Shown here: piece after piece, positions 51,693 to 62,221 of the stretch | How positions within the stretch are numbered: the first letter of the stretch is position 1 | How the letters are laid out: each line of letters starts with the position of its first letter | Source of the DNA: Clostridia bacterium | GTDB taxonomy: Bacteria > Bacillota > Clostridia > Christensenellales > Aristaeellaceae | Reading direction: 5' to 3' | NCBI GenBank assembly: GCA_017428385.1 | Contig: JAFRQX010000019.1 | Span: forward strand, 1-64,000 | DNA length: 64,000 bases | Program-made: the position numbers and the translations under genes | Notes under the pieces: generated by a model | Told to the model about the DNA's origin: nothing | The model's database searches: none | What the model saw: only the letters and a program-made list of their open reading frames with translations

Positions 51693-51724
51693 ATAAGTTG
51701 GTATTTTATGAGGATGAGGTGTAC

Positions 51725-53050
51725 GTGTTGTCTGTCAGAATAAATGCTGTTACCTCCGGTTCTCCGGCAGATAAAGCTGGCATTCTTCCCGATGACAGGA
51801 TTGTATCCATCAACGGAACTCCTGTACTGGATGAGATTGATTATCAGTCATTATCCACAGCCGGTTTTCTGAAAGTGATCACCGAACGCAGCGGTATTGA
51901 ACATGAGTACAGCATTCGTAAATCTGAATGGACTCCTCTGGGTCTCAGCCTTGATGAAACCGAATCCATGAAACCCCGTCACTGCCGCAATCGCTGCCTT
52001 TTCTGCTTTATTGATCAGCTTCCCCAGGGTATGAGGGATACCCTTTATGTCAAAGATGATGACTGGCGTCTCAGCCTGATGATGGGCAACTATGTTACCC
52101 TGACCAACGTCAATGACGAGGAGTTCAACCGAATCCTTGAACGGAAAGCTTCTCCCCTTTTCATCTCGGTTCATGCGACAGATCCTGAACTCAGATGCGT
52201 TATGCTGAGGAATAAAAACGCCGGCAGCCTTATGGACAGACTGAAGCAGCTGAAAGAAAACGGCCTTCAGTTCCATTGCCAGGTCGTGCTGTGCCCCGGA
52301 GTCAATGACGGCGATATCCTGCGACGGACCATAGAGGATCTTGCTTCTTTATATCCGGCTGCTCAGTCCATGGCAATTGTCCCCGTAGGCCTGACAAAGC
52401 ATCGGGAAGGTTTGGCGGAACTGAAGGGGTTTGATGCTGTCTCGGCCCGTAATCTGATTGAATATGTCAATGGTTTTCAGCAGAAATACCTGCAGGAATT
52501 CGGCACGCGTTTTGTCTATCCATCTGATGAATTTTACTGCATCTGCAACGAACCGCTGCCTGAAACCTCAGCGTATGAGGATTTCCCTCAGATTGAAAAC
52601 GGCGTCGGTATGCTGCGGCTTCTGGAACAGGAATGCCAGGAAGCCTATGAATTTCTGTTTGCTGATGGTTTTCCGGAACCTCCTGCAGGAAGGAATATTC
52701 TGATACCCACCGGTGTCTCAGCCCGGCCTTTTATTGAAAAGCTTGCCAGGAGATATGCGCCTGCAGGAACAACGGTACAGGTCAAGGAGATCATAAACAG
52801 GTTTTTCGGCGAAACAATCACGGTCACAGGCCTGATTGTGGGCAGAGATCTGATTGATACCCTGAAGGGTATTCCGTGCACTGAGATCGCGCTTTGTGAT
52901 ACGATGCTGCGTGCACAGACCGAATGTTTCCTGGATGAAACCACACTGGATGACGTCAGGAACGCCCTTGGCAAACCGGTAAGGGTTGTACAGAATAACG
53001 GTGAATCTTTTATCCGCGCATTGTGGGGATTGGAGGAAGAAAATGGCTAA
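51725..53050 (+). CDS. DUF512 radical-SAM/PDZ protein
   Basis: The 441-residue protein combines an N-terminal PDZ-like domain (about 1-60, with SPADKAGILPDDRIVSINGTPV) and a radical-SAM-like core with the CxxxCxxC cluster in HCRNRCLFCFIDQLPQGMRD. DUF512 occupies the C-terminal part. Its substrate is unknown. Start choice is uncertain: GTG 51725 and TTG 51728 lie 5 and 8 bases after GAGG, and TTG 51698 is earlier still. It overlaps der by eight bases, a common neighbour in Clostridia. Confidence 0.88.
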   Translation: MLSVRINAVTSGSPADKAGILPDDRIVSINGTPVLDEIDYQSLSTAGFLKVITERSGIEHEYSIRKSEWTPLGLSLDETESMKPRHCRNRCLFCFIDQLPQGMRDTLYVKDDDWRLSLMMGNYVTLTNVNDEEFNRILERKASPLFISVHATDPELRCVMLRNKNAGSLMDRLKQLKENGLQFHCQVVLCPGVNDGDILRRTIEDLASLYPAAQSMAIVPVGLTKHREGLAELKGFDAVSARNLIEYVNGFQQKYLQEFGTRFVYPSDEFYCICNEPLPETSAYEDFPQIENGVGMLRLLEQECQEAYEFLFADGFPEPPAGRNILIPTGVSARPFIEKLARRYAPAGTTVQVKEIINRFFGETITVTGLIVGRDLIDTLKGIPCTEIALCDTMLRAQTECFLDETTLDDVRNALGKPVRVVQNNGESFIRALWGLEEENG

Positions 53051-54374
53051 ACCGCTCGTCGCGATTGTCGGCAGGCCGAATGTTGGAAAATCCACATTCT
53101 TCAATAAAATGGCAGGCAAGCGAATCAGCATTGTGGATGATATGCCTGGAGTTACCCGTGACAGGATAACTGCCGATGCTGAATGGCTGGGTCATCATTT
53201 CACATTGATTGATACCGGCGGTATAGATCCGAAAAGCGATGACGTCCTGCTGAGCCAGATGAGAGAGCAGGCCGAGATCGCCATGGATCTGGCAGATGTT
53301 GTCTGCTTCTTTACTGATGCAAGGGACGGTCTGACAGAAGATGACAAGGACGTCGCAAACATCCTGCGCAAAACGGAAAAACCGGTTCTGCTTGTGGTCA
53401 ACAAGGTCGACTATCTGGACCTGAATGAGAATCTTTACGAATTTTATGAGCTCGGTCTCGGAGATCCTATCGGAATCAGCAGTGTCAACATGCTGGGGTT
53501 CGGTGATCTGCTTGATCGCATGATTGAGCTTTTTCCTGAAGACAAACAGGGCGATACGGAAGAAACACCTCCGATTCAGCTTGCAATCGTCGGCAGGCCC
53601 AATGTGGGTAAAAGCTCCCTGACCAACCGGCTGCTCGGTGAAAACCGTACAATGGTTTCTGATATTGCCGGCACTACACGGGACGCAATAGACTCTGAAT
53701 ATACGGATGAAGACGGTACAGTTTTCAATATTATCGATACCGCCGGCATACGAAGGAAACGTTCCGTGGAAGATGAAACACTGGAGCGGTACAGTGTGCT
53801 TCGTTCAATTGCCGCCATACGACGCTGCGACGTTGCTCTTCTTCTGATCGATGCGAACGACGGCGTAACGGAACAGGATACCAAGATCGCCGGCCTGATC
53901 CATGATGAAGGAAAAGCAGTCATTGTGATCATCAATAAATGGGACATGCTGGATAAGGAAACAGGCACCTATGAAAATTATAAGAAAAAGGTGCTGGATG
54001 ACCTTAAGTTTATGAGCTATGCCCCTGTCCTGTTTATTTCTGCAAAATCCGGACAGCGCGTGAATCAGATCCTGGACAAGGTCAAGGAAGTATATGCGAC
54101 CGCATGCCGCAGAATTACAACGGGCGTGCTGAATGATGTGCTGAACGACGCGGTTAATGCACTTCAGCCCCCTGTGCAGGGAGGCCGTCGGCTCAGGATT
54201 TATTATGCTACCCAGGGAGGAGTTCAGCCGCCGTCATTCGTTCTTTTTGTCAATGATGAAAAACTGATGTTCTTCGCGTATGAAAGATATCTGGAGAATT
54301 ATTTCAGAAAAACGTTCCAGCTGGAAGGCACTCCTATCCGCTTTATCCTGCGGGAAAAGAAAAAGGAGGACTGA
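53043..54374 (+). CDS. der: GTPase Der (EngA)
   Basis: The 443-residue protein has two tandem G domains (P-loops GRPNVGKSTFFN at about 9 and GRPNVGKSSLTN at about 183) and a C-terminal KH-like domain. It acts in 50S subunit assembly. ATG 53043 has GGAGG eight bases upstream inside the DUF512 gene, which it overlaps. plsY follows within seven bases. Confidence 0.97.
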   Translation: MAKPLVAIVGRPNVGKSTFFNKMAGKRISIVDDMPGVTRDRITADAEWLGHHFTLIDTGGIDPKSDDVLLSQMREQAEIAMDLADVVCFFTDARDGLTEDDKDVANILRKTEKPVLLVVNKVDYLDLNENLYEFYELGLGDPIGISSVNMLGFGDLLDRMIELFPEDKQGDTEETPPIQLAIVGRPNVGKSSLTNRLLGENRTMVSDIAGTTRDAIDSEYTDEDGTVFNIIDTAGIRRKRSVEDETLERYSVLRSIAAIRRCDVALLLIDANDGVTEQDTKIAGLIHDEGKAVIVIINKWDMLDKETGTYENYKKKVLDDLKFMSYAPVLFISAKSGQRVNQILDKVKEVYATACRRITTGVLNDVLNDAVNALQPPVQGGRRLRIYYATQGGVQPPSFVLFVNDEKLMFFAYERYLENYFRKTFQLEGTPIRFILREKKKED

Positions 54375-54380
54375 TTTTTG

Positions 54381-54989
54381 ATGCCTAAAGAAATTCTTTA
54401 TATTCTTACCTGTGTGATCGGCTACCTGCTCGGCTCCATTTCCGGCGGTATCATCACTTCAAGGCTTGCCAATGGTCCTGACCTCCATACAGTCGGAAGT
54501 AAAAGTACAGGAGCAAGTAACGTCCAGCGGACAATGGGCTGGAAATACGGCATTATTACTTTCCTGATTGACGGTCTGAAAGGGATTTTTGCCTGCCTGA
54601 TTGCCTGGCTGATTACGGGCAGTCATTTTGCCTCACTGCTGGCTGGTCTTTTCTGTATAATCGGTCACAACTGGCCTGTCTTTTTTCACTTCCGCGGCGG
54701 AAAAGGCGTGGCCACCACAGGTGGAGTCATGCTCTACTGTTTCCCCGTCCCCGCTTTGATCTGTATTGCGCTGACAGTCGCTGTGATTGCGCTGTTCCGG
54801 TATATTTCCGTCGGAAGCATGCTGCTTGTTACAGTATTCTTCATCCTTTCCTTCTTTTTCAGCGGCCCGAACACCTGTGTCGTCATCTGGGCATTCCTGC
54901 TGATGGTTATGTGTATAGCACGGCATCATGCCAATATCGGCCGCCTGATTCACGGCACGGAAAACAAACTGGGCAATAAAGTCAAATAA
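54381..54989 (+). CDS. plsY: Glycerol-3-phosphate acyltransferase PlsY
   Basis: The 202-residue polytopic protein has the PlsY motifs GYLLGSISGGII (near the start), GSKSTGASNVQRTMG (acyl-phosphate site) and HFRGGKGVAT. It transfers the acyl chain from acyl phosphate to glycerol-3-phosphate, the first step of membrane lipid synthesis. Five or so hydrophobic segments are visible. AAAGGAGG precedes the ATG by about 11 bases. It lies between der and lepA. Confidence 0.95.
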   Translation: MPKEILYILTCVIGYLLGSISGGIITSRLANGPDLHTVGSKSTGASNVQRTMGWKYGIITFLIDGLKGIFACLIAWLITGSHFASLLAGLFCIIGHNWPVFFHFRGGKGVATTGGVMLYCFPVPALICIALTVAVIALFRYISVGSMLLVTVFFILSFFFSGPNTCVVIWAFLLMVMCIARHHANIGRLIHGTENKLGNKVK

Positions 54990-55004
54990 CCTTTGGAGGC
55001 CTTC

Positions 55005-56804
55005 ATGACCAACGATATGAAAAACATCCGGAATTTCTGCATTGTAGCGCATATAGACCACGGCAAGAGTACACTTGCCGACAGAATTCTGGAGAAAACC
55101 GGAGTTTTCGAAAAACGGGAAATGGTTGAGCAGATCCTGGACAGTATGGAACTGGAACGGGAAAGAGGCATCACCATTAAAAGCAAAGCCGTTCATATGA
55201 CATACCGTGCCAAGGACGGTAATGAATATATTCTTAATCTGATCGATACCCCCGGTCATGTTGACTTTACCTACGAAGTCAGCCGTGCGCTTGCTGCCTG
55301 TGAAGGCGCGCTGCTGGTTGTAGACGCAACACAGGGAATTGAAGCCCAGACACTGGCTAACGTCTATATGGCTCTTGAGCACAACCTTGAAACTATTCCT
55401 GTCATTAACAAAATTGATCTTCCTTCAGCCAGACCTGATGAAGTACGTCAGGAAATCGAAGACGTAATTGGTCTGGACGCAAGCTATGCGCCTCTTGTTT
55501 CTGCCAAAACAGGCCTGAATGTAGAGGATGTTCTCGAAGCAATCGTCCAGCATATTCCAGCCCCCGAAGGGAATCCGGAAGCCCCGCTGAAAGCCCTGAT
55601 TTTTGATGCGTATTATGACAACTACAAGGGCGTCATCTGTTTTATCCGGATTATGGACGGCGTTATCCGTCCTGGAATGAAAATGCGTCTGATGGCTACA
55701 GGCAGTGAATTTGACGTTGTTGAAGTCGGTACTTTTGATCCCGGATACAGACCCTGTGCTGAACTGAAAGCCGGGGACGTAGGTTATGTTTCAGCCTCTA
55801 TTAAGGATGTCCGGGACACGCGCGTTGGTGATACCATTACAGATGCGGCAAATCCGGCCAAAGAACCGCTGCCCGGATACAGGCATGTTACACCCATGGT
55901 CTATTGTGGTATTTATCCGGCAGACGGCGCCGATTATCCGGCTTTGAAGGATGCTCTGGAAAAGCTTCGTATGAATGACGCTTCCCTTTCCTTTGAACCC
56001 GAAACATCCGTTGCCCTGGGCTATGGATTCCGCTGCGGCTTCCTGGGGCTTCTTCACATGGATATCATGACAACACGCCTGGAACGTGAATTTGATCTGA
56101 ACCTTGTAACAACCGCTCCGAGTGTTATTTACCGTGTGATTAAAACCAACGGAACAGAACTGATGATTGATAATCCTACCAATCTTCCTTCCGTGGGTGA
56201 GATCGCTGAAATGGAAGAACCTTTTGTCCATGCTGTCATTTATACGCCCCAGGAGTATGTCGGCACGCTGATGGAATTATGTCAGGATAAACGCGGTATC
56301 TTCATTGATATGCAATATGAAGGAAACCGTGTGAAACTGAATTACGATATGCCGCTGAATGAGATCATTTTTGATTTCTTTGATCAAATCAAAAGCAGAA
56401 GCCGCGGCTATGCCTCCTTTGATTATGAACTGAAAGACTATCGTTCCAGCGACCTTGTCAAGCTTGATATTCTGCTGAACGGTGATATCTGTGATGCATT
56501 TTCCATTATTGTTCACCGTGAAAAAGCCTATGCAAGAGGCAGAAGTATCGCTGAAAAACTGAAAGATGTTATCCCGCGCCAGATGTTTGAAATACCGATT
56601 CAGGCTGCTATCGGCGGAAAAGTCATTGCCCGCGAGACTGTCAAAGCTATGCGGAAGGACGTTCTTGCCAAATGCTACGGCGGAGATATTACACGTAAGA
56701 AAAAACTGCTTGAAAAGCAGAAAGAGGGCAAAAAAAGAATGCGTCAGTTCGGTACTGTTCAGGTACCCAGTGAAGCGTTCCTTGCCGTTCTTAAAATGGA
56801 TTGA
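55005..56804 (+). CDS. lepA: Elongation factor 4 (LepA)
   Basis: The 599-residue GTPase has the G domain ([38 protein letters not shown]) followed by EF-G-like domains II, III and V and the LepA-specific C-terminal domain ending in [20 protein letters not shown]. It promotes translation quality/initiation by acting on the ribosome. I chose ATG 55005 since GGAGG lies five bases ahead. Length is normal. Confidence 0.97.
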   Translation: MTNDMKNIRNFCIVAHIDHGKSTLADRILEKTGVFEKREMVEQILDSMELERERGITIKSKAVHMTYRAKDGNEYILNLIDTPGHVDFTYEVSRALAACEGALLVVDATQGIEAQTLANVYMALEHNLETIPVINKIDLPSARPDEVRQEIEDVIGLDASYAPLVSAKTGLNVEDVLEAIVQHIPAPEGNPEAPLKALIFDAYYDNYKGVICFIRIMDGVIRPGMKMRLMATGSEFDVVEVGTFDPGYRPCAELKAGDVGYVSASIKDVRDTRVGDTITDAANPAKEPLPGYRHVTPMVYCGIYPADGADYPALKDALEKLRMNDASLSFEPETSVALGYGFRCGFLGLLHMDIMTTRLEREFDLNLVTTAPSVIYRVIKTNGTELMIDNPTNLPSVGEIAEMEEPFVHAVIYTPQEYVGTLMELCQDKRGIFIDMQYEGNRVKLNYDMPLNEIIFDFFDQIKSRSRGYASFDYELKDYRSSDLVKLDILLNGDICDAFSIIVHREKAYARGRSIAEKLKDVIPRQMFEIPIQAAIGGKVIARETVKAMRKDVLAKCYGGDITRKKKLLEKQKEGKKRMRQFGTVQVPSEAFLAVLKMD

Positions 56805-56808
56805 TCCT

Positions 56809-57456
56809 ATGGATATTCATCTGTTTTCAGAAGAGAGTATAAAAACAACTGCATTTTTTACCGGACACAGACATCTGCCTTCCGGTGAGATCAGCCGTAT
56901 CTCTGAAAACCTTTATCATTGCATTTCTGCCGCCTATGATGAAGGTTACAGGCGTTTCTTTTGCGGATGCGCACTTGGCTTCGATACCCTCGCGGCCAGA
57001 CAGACCTTGTGCTTCCGGGATCATCATCCCGATACCGTTCTTTCTCTGGCCATTCCCTGCCGGACGCAGGACGTAAAGTGGCAGGAGAAGGATAAAACGG
57101 TATACAGGGATATTCTTGAGCAGGCAGATGAAAAGTTCATTCTTTCCCCGGAGTATTATCAGGGCGTCATGCTGACAAGAAACAGGTTTATGGCAGACAG
57201 ATCCTCACTTTGTATTTGTTATCTTCAGCATATGCGCGGAGGAACCGCTTCCACGGTTCGTTATGCATTGCAGAACAGCGGAATCCGAATTATCAATCTC
57301 GCAATGTGTCAGGATCAATATACTGATTTCTTGAGGGAAGAATCATGGAACTATATGTACACATACCCTTCTGCAGGCAGAAATGTCGTTACTGCTCCTT
57401 TACGTCTTTTGTCGGGCAGGAAGCTGTCCATGAAACGTATATCGACCATATACTGA
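56809..57456 (+). CDS. DUF1273/SLOG-family protein (YpsA-like)
   Basis: The 215-residue protein has the SLOG/DUF1273 features: TAFFTGHRHLP near the start, RRFFCGCALGFDTLAARQTL and MLTRNRFMADRSSLCICYL. Members bind nucleotides or related ligands; YpsA of Bacillus is linked to cell division, but the function is unresolved. The last 37 codons run 112 bases into hemW in another frame and look non-conserved (MYTYPSAGRNVVTAPL...), so the true functional end may be earlier. It follows lepA by four bases. Confidence 0.8.
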   Translation: MDIHLFSEESIKTTAFFTGHRHLPSGEISRISENLYHCISAAYDEGYRRFFCGCALGFDTLAARQTLCFRDHHPDTVLSLAIPCRTQDVKWQEKDKTVYRDILEQADEKFILSPEYYQGVMLTRNRFMADRSSLCICYLQHMRGGTASTVRYALQNSGIRIINLAMCQDQYTDFLREESWNYMYTYPSAGRNVVTAPLRLLSGRKLSMKRISTIY

Positions 57457-58493
57457 ATGAAGCATCCTATCGTGTCAATGAAGCAGAAAGCCCTCTTACC
57501 ACTGTATATATCGGAGGCGGAACACCCTCTGTTTTGTCGCCTTCCCTTTTCAGGAAACTGATCAGCGGTCTCAAAAAAACATATAACTGGAACACCGTAA
57601 CTGAGTTCACCACGGAGGCGAACCCGGGTACGGTTTCTGCGGAATGGCTTAAAGTGGCTGCTGACGAAGGCGTCAACAGAATATCTTTCGGCATGCAAAC
57701 CAGTCAGTCTCACCTTTTGTCAACCCTCGGCAGAATTCATCAGACAGATGAAGTGGCAGAGTCTGTACAGCTTTCCCGCGATTCAGGCATTTCAAATATC
57801 AGCCTTGATCTGATTTTCGGAATACCGGGACAAACAGAATCAGATTGGAGCGAAACACTGGAATATGCGCTGTCTTTGGAGCCGTGCCATATCAGCGCTT
57901 ACGGTCTTATTCCGGAAGAAGGCACTCCCCTTTACCGTGATCTTCAGTCAGGCCTTCTCCGGCTTCCTGATCCGGAAACAGAGCGGGTAATGTACAATAA
58001 AGCCATTCATCTCCTGGGAACTCATGGCTTTTCCAGGTATGAAATTTCCAATTTTGCGCTGAAAGGTTATGAATGCGTTCATAATATCGGTTACTGGACC
58101 CAGATACCTTATATCGGCCTCGGTATTTCAGCCGCCTCCATGACGGGTTTAAAGAGTCTCCCTGACGGAATAACCTATCGCCGCAAAACCAACCCAGACA
58201 GTCTTGAAGAATATTTCAATATGGTGGATATGAGAAAGGATGCATCGCAGGACGAAGTTATATCAAAGGAAGAAGCCCGTTTTGAATCCATTATGCTCGG
58301 GCTGAGAATGAATGAGGGTGTGAATGAGGACGATTTTTTCAGGAAGCATCATATCTCTCTGGAAAAGTATATGGGAAAAAAACTGCATGAAATGGAAAAA
58401 AACGGATTGATGTCCCATGAAAATAAAAACTGGAAAATGACGGAACGAGGTTTTGATATTCAGAATGCTGTTCTGGTTGAATTTATGGATTAG
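57345..58493 (+). CDS. hemW: Radical SAM protein HemW
   Basis: The 382-residue protein has the diagnostic start ELYVHIPFCRQKCRYCSF with C10-xxx-C14-xx-C17 for the 4Fe-4S cluster, YIGGGTPS, and the HemW C-terminal domain. HemW is a heme chaperone, often misannotated as coproporphyrinogen dehydrogenase HemN; the Cys after the motif typical of HemN is absent. GAGGGAAG is seven bases ahead of the ATG. It overlaps the DUF1273 frame by 112 bases. Confidence 0.93.
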   Translation: MELYVHIPFCRQKCRYCSFTSFVGQEAVHETYIDHILNEASYRVNEAESPLTTVYIGGGTPSVLSPSLFRKLISGLKKTYNWNTVTEFTTEANPGTVSAEWLKVAADEGVNRISFGMQTSQSHLLSTLGRIHQTDEVAESVQLSRDSGISNISLDLIFGIPGQTESDWSETLEYALSLEPCHISAYGLIPEEGTPLYRDLQSGLLRLPDPETERVMYNKAIHLLGTHGFSRYEISNFALKGYECVHNIGYWTQIPYIGLGISAASMTGLKSLPDGITYRRKTNPDSLEEYFNMVDMRKDASQDEVISKEEARFESIMLGLRMNEGVNEDDFFRKHHISLEKYMGKKLHEMEKNGLMSHENKNWKMTERGFDIQNAVLVEFMD

Positions 58494-58502
58494 TATCTGC
58501 CT

Positions 58503-60509
58503 TCAGTTCAGGGCTATTCTCCGTCCTTCTGCTGTAAAATACTCTTCCGCATGCTTTTCGATTACAGCCAGTGCTTTCTTCATTTGGGGATTACGGTGCA
58601 ATTGTCTGACGCATTCTGTCACTTCGTCCAGCATACGGATATCAGCAAACAAAAATCCATTTCCAGGCTCACCGGACTGACGGGTACCTGTCAAATCTCC
58701 GGGGCCCCGAAGTTCCAGATCTTTTTGTGCGACAACAAACCCGTCGTTTGTGGAGCAGAATGTATTCAGTTTCTCAGACGGTTCAGCAAACAGAAAACAC
58801 CAGCTTTCATCTTTTCCCCTGCCTACCCGGCCGCGAAGCTGATGAAGCTGACTTAATCCGTATCGTTCTGCATTCTCAATCACCATGATGGTTGCGTTCG
58901 GATTGTTGACGCCGACTTCTATTACAGTTGTGGATACCAGTACATCATACTTTCCATCCACAAACTCATGCAAAACCCGGTCTTTTTCTTCTGTTTTCTG
59001 AGATCCCCACGTCAGTGCAACACGAAGCCCCTGCATCTCATTCTTTCTCAGGCTTTCAAATAAGGCTTTTGCACTGTGGAGTTCTGACTTCTCATCATCC
59101 TCTTCGACCAGAGGACATACAATATAAGCCTGTTTTCCCTTTGCGATTTCATTTCGGAGGAATCTGTACATATCATCCCTTTTATGCTCCGGAACGATTC
59201 TTGTTTTGACAGGGATGCGCCCCTTGGGCATTTCATCTATAACAGACAAATCAAGATCTCCGTACAGAATCAGCGCAAGCGTTCTTGGAATCGGAGTAGC
59301 CGACATGACAAGAACATGCGGAAGTGTGGTCTCTGTTTTTCCTTTCAGTTGAAGACTGCTCCTCTGATTCACGCCAAATCGATGCTGTTCATCGGTAATA
59401 ACCAGGCCGAGATTGCCATATTCCACATCCCGGCTGATCAGGGCATGTGTACCGAAAACCACGTCACATTGACAGTTCTTCAGTTCCTGTAAGATCGTTT
59501 TTCTTTCTTTTGCCTTTGTACTGCCAGTCAGCAGTCTGCATCTGATTCCGGCAGGCTCCAGTGTTTTTTTTGCGTTTTCGTAATGCTGCACTGCAAGAAT
59601 TTCTGTCGGAGCCATCATCGTGCTTTGATAACCGGCAGCGCACGCAAGTGAAACAGCCCCGAACGCCACTGCTGTTTTACCGCAGCCGACATCCCCCTGT
59701 ACAAGCCGGCTCATGGCTGTATTTTTCCGCAGATCAGCCGCAATATCTTCAAGTACTTTTTTCTGTGCACCGGTTGGTTCAAATCCCTGGAATTTCCAGT
59801 ACGTTTCAGTCTGCTTTTCAGGGAATCTCATCGGAATGCCCGGCTGTTTCTTCGATCCAGACATGGAAACATATGCCAGGTAAAGAAGGATGCGTTCAAA
59901 GGACAGCCTTCTTCTGGCGATTTTCAGGGCTTCATAATTATCCGGAAAATGCGCCTGTCTGATAGCATAATTCAGTTCACACAAATGCCAGGCGACCCGG
60001 AAATCCGTCGGTAATGTCTCCGGACAGCAGTCATCCACCTCAGAGAGTGCATCAGAAATCAGATTCCTGAATGTTTTTGCGGGGAATCCTTTAATAGAAC
60101 GATACACAGGAATAAGCCCATCATTCTCTGCAGCAAATTTGGGGTTCTGAAGGATCCTTCTGTTATTCCTGATCTGCAGACGTCCATACAGGCGGACATG
60201 CTGCCCGGCAGAAATTGAATTCATAATCCAGGGCGCATTATACCAGCAGATGGGCATTTTCCCGCTTTCATCCTCTACAGAAGCAGTGACTTTTTTCAGT
60301 CCGTGAAACACTGACAGCCTTGGAGACTGTACAATTGTACCGGAAATAAGAACGGGGCCTTCTTTTTTTGTGTTGCATGGAGAAACTGTACTGTAGTCTT
60401 CATACCGTTCAGGAAGCGTATACAGCAAATCGCGCAATGAGATGATTCCCATTGCGCGTAATGCTTCTGCTCTTGCAGGGCCGATCCCCGCCATCCCGGT
60501 CAGTTCCAT
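58503..60509 (-). CDS. recG: ATP-dependent DNA helicase RecG
   Basis: The 668-residue helicase has an N-terminal wedge OB-domain (GPVLISGTIVQSPRLS), Walker A QGDVGCGKTAVAFGA, the DEQHRFG box and motif VI near QLRGRVGRGKDESWC. It regresses stalled forks and resolves branch structures. ATG 60509 has TGGAG seven bases ahead. It is the last gene of the leftward asp23-fakA-recG operon, the order seen across Bacillota. Confidence 0.96.
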   Translation of the reverse strand: MELTGMAGIGPARAEALRAMGIISLRDLLYTLPERYEDYSTVSPCNTKKEGPVLISGTIVQSPRLSVFHGLKKVTASVEDESGKMPICWYNAPWIMNSISAGQHVRLYGRLQIRNNRRILQNPKFAAENDGLIPVYRSIKGFPAKTFRNLISDALSEVDDCCPETLPTDFRVAWHLCELNYAIRQAHFPDNYEALKIARRRLSFERILLYLAYVSMSGSKKQPGIPMRFPEKQTETYWKFQGFEPTGAQKKVLEDIAADLRKNTAMSRLVQGDVGCGKTAVAFGAVSLACAAGYQSTMMAPTEILAVQHYENAKKTLEPAGIRCRLLTGSTKAKERKTILQELKNCQCDVVFGTHALISRDVEYGNLGLVITDEQHRFGVNQRSSLQLKGKTETTLPHVLVMSATPIPRTLALILYGDLDLSVIDEMPKGRIPVKTRIVPEHKRDDMYRFLRNEIAKGKQAYIVCPLVEEDDEKSELHSAKALFESLRKNEMQGLRVALTWGSQKTEEKDRVLHEFVDGKYDVLVSTTVIEVGVNNPNATIMVIENAERYGLSQLHQLRGRVGRGKDESWCFLFAEPSEKLNTFCSTNDGFVVAQKDLELRGPGDLTGTRQSGEPGNGFLFADIRMLDEVTECVRQLHRNPQMKKALAVIEKHAEEYFTAEGRRIALN

Positions 60510-60512
60510 GTG

Positions 60513-62180
60513 TTACTCCACAGAGATCAGATAATAGTATAAAGGCTGTCCGCCGTTATGATACTCCACGTCGCAGTCTCCGTACTGCTCTTCAATCTCT
60601 TCCGCAATTGCCTTTGCGTCTGCTTCAGATACATCAGCGCCGTAGTAGACAGTAATCAGTTCATCTTCATCGGTAACAATTTCTTTCATCATGTCCAGAA
60701 CAACATCGTGGACAGATTGGCCGGAGAATTCAATCTGGCCGTTATGCAGCCCGATAATATCTCCCTGTTTGATTTCAATACCATTATATTCACTGTCACG
60801 GATCGCATACGTTACCATAGCTGTCTTTACATGCTGAGCCGCTTCAGTCATACGCTGCATGTTTTCATCCGGCTCCGCATCATTCTGGAAGGCAATGGCA
60901 GCAGCAATTCCCATCGCCACGTTCTTGGTAGGAATCACACGAACATCATTGGGAGACAACTCAGCAGCCTGATTTGCCGCGAAAATCACATTCCCGTTAT
61001 TCGGCAGCACGTAAACACATTCTGCTTTTACCTGCCGGATAGCGTTCATCAGATCGTCAACGGAAGGATTCATAGTCTGTCCGCCTTCAACAATCTGATC
61101 TACATTCAGTTCCTTAAAAAACTGGGAAAAACCGTTTCCGAGTGATACAGCCACAAAGCCGTATTTCTTTTCGGGCGCGCTGTCTTCTTCTGTTTCTTCC
61201 GGAGCTGCTTCCTTTGCAGTGCCTTCTTCAAGAGCACGTTTCATGGCAGCCAGATTATCAATCTTGATTTCGTTTATTTCTGCAAGTTCCACACCGTAAT
61301 CCAGTGCAAAACCCGGATTGTCTGTGTGGACGTGAACTTCAGCACCGTTCAGATCTCCTACTACGGATACGGCATCACCGATCCGGTTGAGCCTTCTCCT
61401 GAATGAATCCAGATCATGCTCATCGCAGTCTTCACGGAAACAGGTCAGTTTGAAAGATACACAATAAGTATATGTAAGATCTTTTGTCAGATCATGACAG
61501 TCATCAGATACTGCCTGCACATCATCTTCCATCAGGGAATCGGCAGCCGTAATGTCCTCTCCCCTGAGAACTGCGGCGTATCCCTGATAAATCAGCATCA
61601 GGCCGCGTCCGCCGGAATCGACTACGCCTGCCTGTTTCAATGCAGGAAGCATATCCGGCGTTTTTTTCAGAATTGCTTCTCCGCTTTTGAGAATGACAGA
61701 AATCAGCTGATCATAATCGTCAGGAGCCTTCTGTGCCTGCTTCATAGCGTCTTCAGCAACAACTCTTGCAACTGTCAGGATTGTACCTTCTTTGGGCTTC
61801 ATGACAGCTTTGTAGGCCATCTCAGACCCTTTCAGAAGGGCCTCCGCAAACTGAACAGGCGTTATTTTTTCAACACCGTTCAGGGCTTTGGCGAATCCGC
61901 GCAGAAGCTGACTTGTGATGACACCGGAATTACCGCGGGCACCTTTCAAAGCACCCTTAGCCAGTGCGTTTGCCGCTTCATCAGCACGAAGAAATTCCTT
62001 GCTGTTGATCTCTCTGGTAGCAGACTGCATGGTAAGCGACATATTGGTTCCGGTATCTCCGTCCGGAACCGGGAAAACGTTGAGAGCATCAACTGCTTCA
62101 CGGTTTTTCTCCAGAATGGCAGTTCCTGCCATTACCATATCACGCAGAAGCAAACCGTCAATCGTTTTGAACTGTATCAA
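60513..62180 (-). CDS. fakA: DAK2-domain fatty-acid kinase (FakA/YloV-like)
   Basis: The 555-residue protein has a DAK2 kinase domain at the N-terminus (about 10-200, with NVFPVPDGDTGTNMSLTM and SGGRGLMLI) and a C-terminal domain of the FakA/YloV type. With a FakB lipid-binding partner it phosphorylates exogenous fatty acids; no FakB is nearby. The start is TTG at 62180, with GGAGG ten bases ahead. It lies between asp23 and recG. Confidence 0.92.
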   Translation of the reverse strand: MIQFKTIDGLLLRDMVMAGTAILEKNREAVDALNVFPVPDGDTGTNMSLTMQSATREINSKEFLRADEAANALAKGALKGARGNSGVITSQLLRGFAKALNGVEKITPVQFAEALLKGSEMAYKAVMKPKEGTILTVARVVAEDAMKQAQKAPDDYDQLISVILKSGEAILKKTPDMLPALKQAGVVDSGGRGLMLIYQGYAAVLRGEDITAADSLMEDDVQAVSDDCHDLTKDLTYTYCVSFKLTCFREDCDEHDLDSFRRRLNRIGDAVSVVGDLNGAEVHVHTDNPGFALDYGVELAEINEIKIDNLAAMKRALEEGTAKEAAPEETEEDSAPEKKYGFVAVSLGNGFSQFFKELNVDQIVEGGQTMNPSVDDLMNAIRQVKAECVYVLPNNGNVIFAANQAAELSPNDVRVIPTKNVAMGIAAAIAFQNDAEPDENMQRMTEAAQHVKTAMVTYAIRDSEYNGIEIKQGDIIGLHNGQIEFSGQSVHDVVLDMMKEIVTDEDELITVYYGADVSEADAKAIAEEIEEQYGDCDVEYHNGGQPLYYYLISVE

Positions 62181-62221
62181 AGGAATATTCCTCCGTCATA
62201 CTTATTGGGTCTTTAGTCAGC

